A DNA stretch of 27,238 bases from an uncultured Pseudomonadota bacterium (GCA_937996755.1 CALKUS010000046.1:1-27238); one strand, 5' to 3'. Positions 1-7,669 are shown, counted from the first letter of the stretch. The notes: generated by a model not told the origin, from the letters alone. Program-made: numbers and translations.

Positions 1-60
1 TGATGGCTGTCCCGGTCCGCCTTCGGTCCGCCTCTCGGTACGCCTCCGCCGGTCCGCCTC
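1..60. repeat. GC-rich degenerate short repeats; copy of a 17-bp element found again at 923
   Basis: The first 17 bases (TGATGGCTGTCCCGGTC) recur exactly at 923-939. They are followed by four loose copies of a CGGTCCGCCT-like unit up to about position 58. The second copy is likewise followed by short GC-rich repeats. The two copies flank the membrane-protein gene at 138-857. The left end may be truncated by the window edge. This could be an intergenic repeat family or a local duplication; I do not recognise it. Confidence 0.5.
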
Positions 61-137
61 CGGCGGGTTCCAGTCGATGTGGCCATGCACGAGGGAAGGA
101 AGCGCACCGGCGGCCGATTGGCCGCGGCGACGAATCG

Positions 138-857
138 ATGGCAGAGTCGCCGCACCATGCCGCGGACGGGACGCGCGTGACGGACAGTGCAGGGGCGAAG
201 GCCGCTTCATCCGCGCGGAGCGCACAACCCTTGCGCTGGGCGATGGCGATCGTGCGCGCGGCGATTCCGGTCGTCGGCGTCACCTGGTTGCGCTGGCCGC
301 TCGCGGTCGTCATGTTCTGGTTTTGGCTCGAGCTCGCGTTGCTGGCGGTGGACACGGTGATCCTGCTGTTGCGCGACGGCCTCGCTGCGAACCTGTTCGA
401 GACCGTGCTCGTGCTCGCGGCGTGTTTCGTGCCGCTCGCGTTTCTCACCTTCGTCGCGCTGCAGGTCTTCACGTCGGTGGCGACCTGGGCAGGCGCGTTC
501 GCGTGGCTGCTCGACGTGCTGGACACGCGGAGCATCCGCGTCGCCGTCGCGCTGCAGGCGTTGCTGGCGATCGTGTTCGCGTTCGTGCGCAGCGACGTCG
601 ACGGCGACGGCCGGTGGCGGCCGAGTGACCAGCTGGAGCTGCTCGGCAACCGCCTGCTCGTGCTCGTCATCGCCGGCGCCGTGGTCGGCGGCGCGCTCGC
701 GCTGACCGGGATCGGCGCGCCGGGGCCGGGGAAAACCACGGCGAACACGATCGCGGTCTGCACTGTCGCGCTCGTCTGGCTGTTCGGCGACGCGACACCC
801 GCGCGCTTCAACCGCTTCGCGCGACTGTTCCGCGCCGCCGGCAAGCGGAAGCGCTGA
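138..857 (+). CDS. Hypothetical multi-pass membrane protein
   Basis: I do not recognise a family. The reading frame is open from position 3, but the residues before 138 come from low-complexity repeat DNA, so I take the ATG at 138 (MAESPHHAADG), giving 239 residues. No convincing ribosome binding site supports this start, and GTG 177 or ATG 243 are alternatives. After about 35 polar residues there are five or six hydrophobic stretches. They include a Trp/Phe-rich segment (FWFWLELALLAVD) and others around FLTFVALQVF, LLAIVFAFV and VIAGAVVGGALAL. The protein ends in a basic tail (AAGKRKR), which suggests a cytoplasmic C-terminus. It stands alone between two repeat-bearing intergenic regions. 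That it is a membrane protein is clear; its function is unknown. Confidence 0.7.
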   Translation: MAESPHHAADGTRVTDSAGAKAASSARSAQPLRWAMAIVRAAIPVVGVTWLRWPLAVVMFWFWLELALLAVDTVILLLRDGLAANLFETVLVLAACFVPLAFLTFVALQVFTSVATWAGAFAWLLDVLDTRSIRVAVALQALLAIVFAFVRSDVDGDGRWRPSDQLELLGNRLLVLVIAGAVVGGALALTGIGAPGPGKTTANTIAVCTVALVWLFGDATPARFNRFARLFRAAGKRKR

Positions 858-898
858 GCGGGAAGGATCCAATCCGGCGGAGCCAATCCGGAATCCGA

Positions 899-933
899 GA
901 CAGCCATCATTCGATTGCTGATTGATGGCTGTC
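899..933. repeat. Inverted repeat / hairpin after the membrane-protein gene
   Basis: GACAGCCATCA (899-909) pairs perfectly with TGATGGCTGTC (923-933), giving an 11-bp stem and a 13-nt loop. It begins 41 bp after the stop at 857. It could end transcription of that gene, although no T-run follows. The right arm is also the start of the 17-bp element shared with positions 1-17, so it may instead be part of a repeat family. Confidence 0.5.
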
Positions 934-970
934 CCGGTCTCGGCGCGTCCCGGTCCGGCGCGTCCCGGTC
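923..970. repeat. Second copy of the 17-bp element followed by a perfect 15-bp tandem duplication
   Basis: Positions 923-939 repeat positions 1-17 exactly. Next come two identical head-to-tail copies of CGGCGCGTCCCGGTC at 941-955 and 956-970. The same core (GTCCCGGTC) is already present at 931-939. The repeats lie between the membrane-protein gene and the next gene, whose start is at 1044. Confidence 0.6.
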
Positions 971-1043
971 CCGCCAGGCGGCGTGGCGTCGCCGCCCGCC
1001 CGACGGCGTTCATTCCAGGCATACCCTCGCTGGAATACTCGAC

Positions 1044-1685
1044 ATGCCCGCTGCCCGGACGTCTGCTCGACCCTTCGCTCTCGCCGCAATCCTCGTCGTG
1101 GCGAGCGCACACGGTGCGCCTGTCGCCGCGGGCAATCTCGTCCGCAACGGCAGCTTCGATGCGCAGCCGAATCCGCTGGCGTTCTGGACGAACGCATCCG
1201 AGGCGCTCGCCACCTGGGCCAGCGACGGCGCAAGCGGCAGCCAGGGCTCCGTGCAATTGCGCTTCCTGCCGCCGGGTCGCGCCGACCAGGCGATCCTGGG
1301 TGCGGTGTACTTCACCGGCTTGACGCAGTGCGTGTCGCTCCCCGGCGCAGGGCCCTACGCGCTGGCCGGCTACGCGCGCGTGGCCGCCACCGCATCGCCC
1401 TCCAGCATCGCGGGCATTCGTTGGGTGCTGCGCACGAACGGGCCGGCATGCATCGGCGCCGTGACGCAGAGCGGTTCCGTGGGCTTTCCGCGATCCACGG
1501 CGTGGACGGCGTCGTTCCCGTCACTGATCCAGTTCGAAGCCAGCGAATGGACCGTCGGCACCACGCTCGAGATCCAGCTGCAGGCCGGCGATTCGTCGAC
1601 GCAAACGGTCGAAGCGCTCGAAGCGTTCATCGACGAGGTCACGTTGGAGGAGCAACCGTTCTTCGGCGACGGGTTCGAGGGGTGA
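1044..1685 (+). CDS. Secreted protein with a carbohydrate-binding-like fold and an FGDGFE tail
   Basis: A 213-residue protein when started at ATG 1044, chosen because a signal peptide begins there: basic residues, then FALAAILVVASAHGA with likely cleavage near residues 25-30. An upstream in-frame ATG at 915 would add repeat-derived residues. The mature protein starts with NLVRNGSFDAQPN followed by a tryptophan. That resembles the first strand of galactose-binding-like modules (CBM4/9 and related jelly rolls), and the IDEVTLEE segment near the end resembles their last strand. Two cysteines (in LTQCVSL and GPACIG) could pair. The protein ends EEQPFFGDGFEG, the tail also seen in the products at 9776-10360 and 22863-24557. 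No catalytic motif is visible. Export and the fold hint are supported; ligand and role are unknown. Confidence 0.75.
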   Translation: MPAARTSARPFALAAILVVASAHGAPVAAGNLVRNGSFDAQPNPLAFWTNASEALATWASDGASGSQGSVQLRFLPPGRADQAILGAVYFTGLTQCVSLPGAGPYALAGYARVAATASPSSIAGIRWVLRTNGPACIGAVTQSGSVGFPRSTAWTASFPSLIQFEASEWTVGTTLEIQLQAGDSSTQTVEALEAFIDEVTLEEQPFFGDGFEG

Positions 1686-1796
1686 GCCGGCAGGGGGGAC
1701 ATCCATCAAACGGCCCGAGCGGACGGGCGGGGTCATGGAGGTCCAGAATCGGCCGGCCCCGAATCGGCCTTGCCCGTTGACCCACGCGCGAACCGC

Positions 1797-1825
1797 GTCT
1801 CGCGCCCGCAGCGCAGGTGCGAGAC
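1797..1825 (-). terminator. Putative hairpin terminator of the haloperoxidase-like gene
   Basis: GTCTCGC (1797-1803) pairs with GCGAGAC (1819-1825), a 7-bp stem starting 11 bp beyond the stop codon of the - strand gene that ends at 1836. No T-run is present, so this is tentative. The neighbouring + strand gene ends at 1685, so the region is convergent. Confidence 0.35.
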
Positions 1826-1835
1826 GACGCCTCGC

Positions 1836-3362
1836 TCAGAACCAGGGCTGGAACGCGTGCGTGTAGACGTAATCCGCAACCTGTCGGCCCTGCGCGATGC
1901 CTGCGGTCTTGTCGAACGACCAGTGGATGCCGAGGTAGATGCGGCTCTGGCCGTTTTCTTCTTCCGCCTGCGAGAACGACGAGAAGGAGCGCGGCAGCAA
2001 CGGGCGGACGTGGCCGCCGTTGTCGACGGTGACGCCGTTGAACTCGTCGGACACGAACGTGAATGCGATATCGTCGCGGCCGTAGAAGCGGCGCAGGGTC
2101 TGGAACAGCGCACCGCCGAACGTGGCATGGCCGGATGGATAGGCGGGGAACGGCGGCGTGAAGTTCGGCCCCATCAGGTTGCTCGCCGGCGCGCCCAGCG
2201 GACTGAAGCCCACGTCGCCCACGGTGGCCGGATTGCCGTCGCCGGTGCCGCTCGGTCCGGTGCCCGGGTCGGATTCACGAATGCCCGCGATCGGTCGCCA
2301 GAACTCGTAGTAGTACTTCGACTCCCACGATGCGATGCCCGCGTCGGCCATCGCCGTGTTGACGAGCGCGAGCAGGCGCGCGAGGCCGACTGCATCGGTC
2401 TGCATCTGGTCCGCGATCTGCATCGTGATCTGGTTGTACAGGCGCGGCGGCGCGCACAGGCTCGGCGTGCCGTCGTACGCCCAATACAAGCCGATCTCGG
2501 TCTGCTCCGGCGTGCGCAAAGTTGGCGTGGTCACGCCGTCGCCGCCGACCGCCTTCACTTCGTTGTACGCCGCCGCGTACGCCGCGCTGTTCAGCGCCGG
2601 CGGCGGCGGCACGCGAAACTGCCGCGCGTTGCGCATCACGAACGGCCGCACTTCGTCCCAGCGCGCGCCGAGCGCGAGCGGAATCAGGCTGATCGGATCC
2701 TGGCGCCAGAAGCCTGCTGCGGTTTGCGGGATGTATTCGACGCCCACGCGCAGCTCGGCGTGCGCCGAGCCGTCGTTTGCGCGGCGCGCGAGCGTCGCGG
2801 CCGCCGCGCGGCGCCCGAGGCTGATTCCCCAGCGCTTGAACGCGCTGTCCGGAATACCGCCGAGATCGGCTGCGAGCTGCTGGTCGAAAGCCGCGCGCTG
2901 GGAAGGAAACAGCGCCGACAGCGTGTCGTGCGCGGCTTGTGCGACCGCGGCATTCATCGACGTGCCCGGGAGCGCCGGGATGATGCCGATGTAACTGCGA
3001 TAGCGCGGCACGATGGCGTTGACCGCTTCGAACATGGCGATGTGGACGATGGCCATCGCACGGCTCGCGCGCGCCGGGCCCAGCTGCTCGCCGAAGATGC
3101 GCGGGTCGCCGGCCGGGACGGGCGTATGGTCCAGGCCACTCGCGTTCACGGCGATCTCGTTCCAGTGGCGGATCATCGCGCGTGGCGTGAGCGCGGGATG
3201 CGCGGCGTCGGTCGCGATGGACTGCGCCCGCGTCTCGTATCGCGCTCCCAGTGCTTCGCGATGGCCGCCCGGATAGCCCTGCGGGTCGGCAGCACTCGAT
3301 GGGCCGCAACAGAGCACGGCAAACACGAATGCGGTGAAGATCGCGGCTGGCCTGGATGTCAT
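1836..3362 (-). CDS. Exported vanadium-dependent haloperoxidase / PAP2-superfamily protein
   Basis: 508 residues from the ATG at 3362, chosen because GGGAG lies just upstream and a signal peptide starts there (TAFVFAVLCCGPSSAADP, cleavage near residue 24). The three phosphate/vanadate-binding motifs of the family appear in order. They are K349 with RP at 356-357 in KYYYEFWRPIAG; the PSGH box at 409-412 in PAYPSGHATFGG; and RIYLGIHWSFD at 474-484, with R474, H480 and D484. The C-terminal arrangement matches secreted bacterial vanadium haloperoxidase-like proteins, which oxidise halide with peroxide, but the same pocket serves acid phosphatases. Sequence alone does not separate these activities. 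It would act in the periplasm or outside the cell. It is the only gene on its strand here and is followed by a possible hairpin at 1797-1825. Confidence 0.9.
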   Translation of the reverse strand: MTSRPAAIFTAFVFAVLCCGPSSAADPQGYPGGHREALGARYETRAQSIATDAAHPALTPRAMIRHWNEIAVNASGLDHTPVPAGDPRIFGEQLGPARASRAMAIVHIAMFEAVNAIVPRYRSYIGIIPALPGTSMNAAVAQAAHDTLSALFPSQRAAFDQQLAADLGGIPDSAFKRWGISLGRRAAAATLARRANDGSAHAELRVGVEYIPQTAAGFWRQDPISLIPLALGARWDEVRPFVMRNARQFRVPPPPALNSAAYAAAYNEVKAVGGDGVTTPTLRTPEQTEIGLYWAYDGTPSLCAPPRLYNQITMQIADQMQTDAVGLARLLALVNTAMADAGIASWESKYYYEFWRPIAGIRESDPGTGPSGTGDGNPATVGDVGFSPLGAPASNLMGPNFTPPFPAYPSGHATFGGALFQTLRRFYGRDDIAFTFVSDEFNGVTVDNGGHVRPLLPRSFSSFSQAEEENGQSRIYLGIHWSFDKTAGIAQGRQVADYVYTHAFQPWF

Positions 3363-3712
3363 GACCGACTCCCCGTTGTGGCGTGCACGAACGACGGTTG
3401 TCGGCGCTTGTCGATGCGTGGGCCGCAGGGTCCGCCGACCAGTCGCGGGAACGCCGTCCCGCCACGTGGCGGACGCCACGGATCACGAGGATCCCCCGAC
3501 CGCGCAGCGCCATCGCGCAGTCGCCAGCCCCTGAGCCAATCCCGGCTGCACGCTACGCGCGATCGCGTCCCGACGATGTGTCGCAGTCGACGCTTGAGGC
3601 ATGCCGGTGGGGCAGGGCATGGCCGGCACGGCGTGCCGGCATGGATGGAAGTCCCGCCGCCCTGCGAAAACCGGCGTCGGCCATTGCCAGGTCGCCGTGG
3701 CGGAACACCGCT
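3363..3712. other. Intergenic region between the haloperoxidase-like gene and the TetR gene
   Basis: About 350 bp without a convincing gene. It holds the upstream region and ribosome binding site (GGGAG) of the haloperoxidase-like gene. It also holds an imperfect hairpin at 3618-3643, where GCCGGCAC pairs with GTGCCGGC and a bulged G separates this from CAT/ATG. The hairpin lies 70 bp past the TetR stop and could be its terminator. Open frames here have poor codon character and no start signals. Confidence 0.5.
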
Positions 3713-4381
3713 CTACGCGTCGGACCGGTCACGCGATTCACGACGGCCGCGCAGCCCGTCGATCAACACCAGCAGCCCCGCATCGAGATCCTTGCGCAGG
3801 TCTTCCGGGTTGAACTGCTCGCGGAGTCTGCGTGCGGCGGGACTGTCATCCGGGGATTGCGGCGTCGCTTCGCCGACCGTGCGCAGTTTCCAGCCGGACA
3901 ACGCCATGCCCGCGCCGTTGAGGTAGGCGCCGACCGCGCGCGCTGCGCGTCCCGCCTGGCGCGCGGACAATCCGCTCGCCTCGAACAACGCCACCAGCGC
4001 GCCCGCCAGCGCATAGGCGGACGGGCTGACCCAGCGCCGGCCGGCGGCGAGCGCGAACACGCGCGGATGTCGCAAGGCCATCGCGAGGTACGCGTCCGCG
4101 GCGCGCCGCAGTTGCGAGCGGACGTGGCGCAGGTCGAGCGTCGCGGGCACGCACTGCTGCAGGAGGTGCCCGACGACGTCGTCCAGCACCGCGTCCATGT
4201 TCGAAACGTGGTGGTAGAGCGACATCGCCTCGCAGCCGAGTGCGCGGGCGAGTTTCCGCGCGCTCAGGGCATCCGCGCCCTCTGCGTCGACGATCGTGAA
4301 CGCGGCTTCGGTCACGCGGGCGCGCGTGATGGCTTTCGGGCGTGGCTTCTTCCTGGCGGTGGCAGCGGTGACCTTCGGCAT
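3713..4381 (-). CDS. TetR-family transcriptional repressor
   Basis: 222 residues from the ATG at 4381. A basic N-terminal arm (KKPRPKAITRARV) precedes a TetR helix-turn-helix at about residues 35-60 (GADALSARKLARALGC, then SLYHHVSNMDAVLDD). The C-terminal half (residues 75-210) is alpha-helical and matches the TetR_C-type ligand and dimer domain in length. The gene is divergent from the SnoaL-like gene at 4451. The 69 bp between the starts hold two near-identical palindromes, so the protein very likely represses both itself and its neighbour. The effector is unknown. There is no strong ribosome binding site, and the start codon sits 6 bp from the first operator. A transcript starting within the operator region would have a very short leader. 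Confidence 0.9.
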   Translation of the reverse strand: MPKVTAATARKKPRPKAITRARVTEAAFTIVDAEGADALSARKLARALGCEAMSLYHHVSNMDAVLDDVVGHLLQQCVPATLDLRHVRSQLRRAADAYLAMALRHPRVFALAAGRRWVSPSAYALAGALVALFEASGLSARQAGRAARAVGAYLNGAGMALSGWKLRTVGEATPQSPDDSPAARRLREQFNPEDLRKDLDAGLLVLIDGLRGRRESRDRSDA

Positions 4382-4387
4382 GCTTTA

Positions 4388-4406
4388 CACCTTACAGCGT
4401 AAGGTG
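4388..4406. promoter_or_regulatory. TetR operator 1 (19-bp palindrome)
   Basis: CACCTTAC-AGC-GTAAGGTG is a perfect 8-bp inverted repeat around a 3-bp centre, 6 bp upstream of the TetR start codon. It shares CCTTAC-N3-GTAAGG with operator 2, and the centres are 29 bp apart. Size and position fit a TetR dimer site. Confidence 0.8.
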
Positions 4407-4418
4407 AACAATAGGCTA

Positions 4419-4433
4419 CCTTACACCGTAAGG
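4419..4433. promoter_or_regulatory. TetR operator 2 (15-bp palindrome)
   Basis: CCTTAC-ACC-GTAAGG repeats the core of operator 1 with only the central bases changed. It lies 17 bp before the GTG start of the SnoaL-like gene and just ahead of its ribosome binding site at 4439-4444. Bound repressor would block the promoter or early elongation. Confidence 0.8.
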
Positions 4434-4450
4434 CAATCGAGGAGCGTGTC

Positions 4451-4978
4451 GTGGGCCAATCATTCGCTGTTGCCGTTCTTTCCCTGGCGCTGTTGTCGCC
4501 GGGCCTGGTGTTCGGCAAGGACGGCGACTCGCCGGCGGAATGCGCGAGCGCTCGCGTCGAGCGCAACAAGCAGGTCGCCAGGACGGTATTCGAAGAGGTG
4601 CTGAGCAAGGGGCGCGTCGACGAGAACGAGCACATCTACCATCCGGCATTCGTCGCTCACGGACGCAATCGCGATGCCGGGCGGGACGAGGATCGCGCCG
4701 CGAGCAAGGGCTGGCGCGAGGCGGTGCCGGATCTGCAGATGAAGGTCTTGCGTGTGGTGGCGGAATGCGATCTGGTGACCGTGCACTGGGCCGGCTCAGG
4801 CACGAACACCGGGACCGGCAACGGCCTGCCCGCAACCGGCAAGTCGATGAACAACCTGTGGGGCATGACGATCTTCCGCCTCGACGACGGCAGGATCCGC
4901 GAGGAATGGACGGTCTTCGACCAGTACGCGATGTTGCAGGAGCTGGGCCTGCTCGATGCGGGGCAAGCGGCGAAGTAG
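4451..4978 (+). CDS. Exported SnoaL-like (ester cyclase type) protein of the NTF2 fold
   Basis: 175 residues from a GTG start at 4451, supported by a strong GAGGAG (4439-4444) six bases upstream. A signal peptide is visible (AVAVLSLALLSPGLVFG). The mature part looks like the SnoaL / ester cyclase branch of the NTF2 fold: an N-terminal helix with VARTVFEEVLSKG, HIYHPAFVAHG, a DLQMKVLRVVAECDLVTVHW strand pair, then GKSMNNLWGMTIFRLDDGRI and EEWTVFDQYAMLQELGL. Family members bind small hydrophobic or polyketide-like compounds, and many have no known reaction. It is divergent from the TetR gene and probably controlled by it through operator 2. An exported member under TetR control could handle a toxic or signalling compound, but that is inference. 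Confidence 0.85.
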   Translation: MGQSFAVAVLSLALLSPGLVFGKDGDSPAECASARVERNKQVARTVFEEVLSKGRVDENEHIYHPAFVAHGRNRDAGRDEDRAASKGWREAVPDLQMKVLRVVAECDLVTVHWAGSGTNTGTGNGLPATGKSMNNLWGMTIFRLDDGRIREEWTVFDQYAMLQELGLLDAGQAAK

Positions 4979-5022
4979 TCGCCAGGTCCGGGCTGATCGA
5001 GGTCGAAGCGAGACCGTCGCAT

Positions 5023-5739
5023 TCATGGGTCGACGTCACGCACGCCGATGAAGTCGACCCGCAGCAACGGCCGCGGGCGGCGTGCAAACGCAGGTCCGCC
5101 CACGCGCCATGCGTCGAACGCGCACGCGAGGAAATAGAGCGCGGCGACGATGCAGATCGCTTCGTCGGGTCCGCCGCCGCCTTGCAGCGGCGCCCAACCC
5201 GCGCTGCGCGCCAGCGAGAATCCGAGCCACGCGAGGACCGCGAGCGCGCCGACGTTCGCGCGTCCCGCGCTGAGCGCGCGCACGCGCATGCGCTCGAGGC
5301 GCGGCTTGCCCGGCATCTCCCAGAGCAGGCGCGCACGGTGGAACACCGACCACAACGCCGGCACGAGCAGCAGCGCCTGGTTCGCGAGCAGCGTCCGCAA
5401 GAGATCGAAGCCGCCCGGTGCGAACAACAGCGCGGCGATCGCGAGCGGCGGTATCAACCACCAAGGCGGCCGCTTGCGCAGCCGCGTGGCGAGGTCGGTG
5501 AGCACTACCTGCGGGATCAGGAAGCCCACCTCGAGCACGAGGATGGCGATGACGGCCGGATGGTCCAGGCCGAGCGGCTGGTAGCCGTGCGATTGCCAGA
5601 ATGCCGCGAGCCCGATCGCGCCGTGAAGGTCGAGCCACAACGCCGCGAACAGCAGGGCCAGCACGAAGTCCGGCAACGCATCCAGCAGGCGACGCGCGGT
5701 CGGCACGGTGGCGCCGTCATCTGCCGAAGCTTCGCCCAT
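5023..5739 (-). CDS. Hypothetical six-segment membrane protein
   Basis: 238 residues when started at ATG 5739 (MGEASADDGATVPTARR). The frame extends to an ATG at 5841, but that added part looks non-coding. Six hydrophobic segments can be read: FVLALLFAALWLDLHG, HPAVIAILVLEVGFLIPQVV, LIPPLAIAALLFAPGG, LLLVPALWSVFHRARLLW, NVGALAVLAWLGFSLA and AICIVAALYFLACAFDAW. Acidic and aromatic residues sit at segment edges, and the C-terminal tail is polar (LRVDFIGVRDVDP). I cannot assign a family. The stop lies 44 bp from the end of the convergent SnoaL-like gene, and the start is divergent from the secreted repeat protein at 5920. Confidence 0.7.
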   Translation of the reverse strand: MGEASADDGATVPTARRLLDALPDFVLALLFAALWLDLHGAIGLAAFWQSHGYQPLGLDHPAVIAILVLEVGFLIPQVVLTDLATRLRKRPPWWLIPPLAIAALLFAPGGFDLLRTLLANQALLLVPALWSVFHRARLLWEMPGKPRLERMRVRALSAGRANVGALAVLAWLGFSLARSAGWAPLQGGGGPDEAICIVAALYFLACAFDAWRVGGPAFARRPRPLLRVDFIGVRDVDP

Positions 5740-5919
5740 GCCCGCATCAGACGTGCGTGGGCGCGTGCTGTCAACGGCGATGCGCCCAAGCGCCGGCGAT
5801 CCAGGTGTTGCGATCCAGCCGGTTTCGTGACGCGCGCCCACGCTGTAATCCCGTCGTCAGGCGCTGCGCTCTAGCTTGCCCGTCACGCGCCATCGGGGCG
5901 TTGCCGGGGAGTAGCAGCC

Positions 5920-7476
5920 ATGCGTTCGAATCGAATCCACCTACGTCGCTTCGCGGTACTCGCCGCGGCGCTGCTCGCATGCGGTAGCGCGAGCGCGATC
6001 ACGATCACGCGCGATTTCAGCGCGAGCTGGTTCGACCCGTCGCACGCGGGCCACGGCTTCAGCATGGAAGTGGTCGACAACGCCGCGGGCAAGTCGATGG
6101 TCGCGTACTGGTACACGTTCGACGCGGCGGGTGCGCCGCTGTGGATCCTCGCGCAGGGGCCGGTGAACGGCGCGCGCGCGACGCTGCAGGGCTACACCGT
6201 GAACGGCGGCCGGTTCGGCAACGACTTCGCGGCGTCGCAGGTGCAGGTGGTGCCGTGGGGCTCGCTCGAGGTGTCGTTCAGCGACTGCAACCACGGCGCC
6301 GTGAGCTGGCAGCCGACTGCGTCGCTGCCGGCGGGCACGATGCCGATCGAGCGCCTGACGCAGTTGTTCGGGAGCGCGTGCACCGGTGGCCTGTCCGACG
6401 ATTCGCGCTCGGGCGGCACGGCCACGATCGCGGAGCAGTTCCTCGCGAACACCGGCGTCGTCGCGGGCGCGCGGGCGCGCACGCGCTTCGAGTCGCGCAG
6501 CGATCGCAGCGACTACGACGTCGAGCTCGAAGACCTGCCGGTGGGCGCGTACGAGCTGCGCGTGGGCGGCCAGGTGCGCGGCTCCATCGCGGTGCGCGCC
6601 GTCGCCGGCGGCAGCAACGGCGAGCTGGAATTCCGCAGCCCCGTCGAGCCCGGCAAGTCGCTGCTCGACTTCGATCCGCGCGGGCAGGCCATCGAGATCG
6701 CGCAGGGCGCGACGGTCTACTTCCGCAGCACGCAGTCGAACGGCACGGCCACGCCGCCGCCGGCACCGAGCGGCGCGCCGCCGACCGGAAACGCGCGCTA
6801 CGCCGTGCGCGTGGAGTCGTCGAACGACGGCCCGCAGCTCGAAGCCGAGCTCGAGCAGCGCGCCGACCGCGTCGACTTCCAGGTCGAGCTGGAGGACGTG
6901 CCGGTTGGCACGTACACGTTGCGCATCGCCGGCACGGCGCGCGGCACGGTGTCCGTGGTCGCGATGCCGGGCGGCACGCGCGGCGAGATCGAGTTCCGCG
7001 CGCCGGTGGAGCCCGGCAAGCTGCCGCTCGATTTCGATCCGCGCGGCGCGCTGATCGAAGTGCTGTCGGGTACGACCGTGGTGCTGTCCGCAACGTTGCC
7101 GGCCACGCCCACCGGCACTGCCGGTGACGACGATGGCGGCGGCAACGACGACGGCGGCGCGGCGGGCGGCGCGCAGAGCGTCACGCTCGCATCGACGGGC
7201 ATCGACGCGAATGCGAACGGCCGCGCCACGTACGAGCGCTCGAGCAACGAGCAGGAGTTCGAGGTGGAAGTGGAAGACCTCGACGACGGCGCGTACGCGC
7301 TCGACGTCGGCGGCAGCACGCGCGCCACGATCACGGTCAGCCGCGGTCGCGGCGAAGTGAAGTTCAACAACCCCGCACGCGCCGGTCGCCTGCCGCTCGA
7401 CTTCGACCCGCGCGGCCAGCGCATCACGGTTTCGCGCGCCGGTGTCACTTACCTCACGGCGCAGTTCCCGGGCTGA
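5920..7476 (+). CDS. Secreted modular protein with three tandem repeats of about 100 residues
   Basis: 518 residues from ATG 5920, with GGGGAG (5906-5911) eight bases upstream. The signal peptide is RRFAVLAAALLACGSASA. An N-terminal domain (about 25-150) carries SASWFDPSHAGHGFSMEV and AYWYTFDAAGAPLWIL, a pattern known from exported proteins of Xanthomonas relatives, with two cysteines (FSDCNHG, GSACTGG). Three repeats follow at about 162-270, 293-392 and 420-517. Each has an E-[LV]-E-D-[LV]-x-x-G-x-Y strand, a Gly-rich turn and a GxLPLDFDPRG-like block. Repeats 1 and 2 are joined by a Pro-rich linker (TPPPAPSGAPPTG), repeats 2 and 3 by an acidic Asp/Gly linker (GDDDGGGNDDGG). This looks like a beta-sandwich adhesin or matrix-type architecture. 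No enzymatic motif is visible. A strong hairpin terminator follows at 7486. Confidence 0.85.
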   Translation: MRSNRIHLRRFAVLAAALLACGSASAITITRDFSASWFDPSHAGHGFSMEVVDNAAGKSMVAYWYTFDAAGAPLWILAQGPVNGARATLQGYTVNGGRFGNDFAASQVQVVPWGSLEVSFSDCNHGAVSWQPTASLPAGTMPIERLTQLFGSACTGGLSDDSRSGGTATIAEQFLANTGVVAGARARTRFESRSDRSDYDVELEDLPVGAYELRVGGQVRGSIAVRAVAGGSNGELEFRSPVEPGKSLLDFDPRGQAIEIAQGATVYFRSTQSNGTATPPPAPSGAPPTGNARYAVRVESSNDGPQLEAELEQRADRVDFQVELEDVPVGTYTLRIAGTARGTVSVVAMPGGTRGEIEFRAPVEPGKLPLDFDPRGALIEVLSGTTVVLSATLPATPTGTAGDDDGGGNDDGGAAGGAQSVTLASTGIDANANGRATYERSSNEQEFEVEVEDLDDGAYALDVGGSTRATITVSRGRGEVKFNNPARAGRLPLDFDPRGQRITVSRAGVTYLTAQFPG

Positions 7477-7485
7477 GCCGTCGAA

Positions 7486-7513
7486 CGCGTGGCCGGCGCG
7501 AGCCGGCCACGCG
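7486..7513. terminator. Hairpin with GCGA tetraloop between convergent genes
   Basis: A perfect 12-bp stem (CGCGTGGCCGGC paired with GCCGGCCACGCG) closed by GCGA, a GNRA tetraloop. It begins 10 bp after the stop of the secreted repeat protein. There is no T-run, but stem strength and position fit a terminator. The convergent gene ends 156 bp away at 7670. Confidence 0.75.
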
Positions 7514-7669
7514 GTGGTGCCGGAAGAATCCGAACGAATCGTTCTGGCCGGCAACGGGACAGGGCACGCCTCGATGGGTGCCGCGGATCGAAGCGGATCG
7601 ACTCCGGCGCGTGCGACCTGGGGCCCCGGTTCCCGGCGTGTCGATCGACCCCTGCCGATCGACGTGGGA

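Noticed and set aside
923..970. Short tandem GC repeats as a CRISPR or origin iteron array
   Set aside because: Only two exact 15-bp copies lie head to tail with no spacers, and there is no replication gene nearby.
1770..3926. A 718-residue open frame on the + strand opposite the haloperoxidase-like gene
   Set aside because: Shadow frame of the - strand enzyme, which has all three active-site motifs.
5023..5841. Longer version of the six-segment membrane protein starting at 5841
   Set aside because: The added residues contain no hydrophobic or conserved pattern and the extended start would overlap the upstream region of the divergent gene. ATG 5739 is simpler, though not proven.
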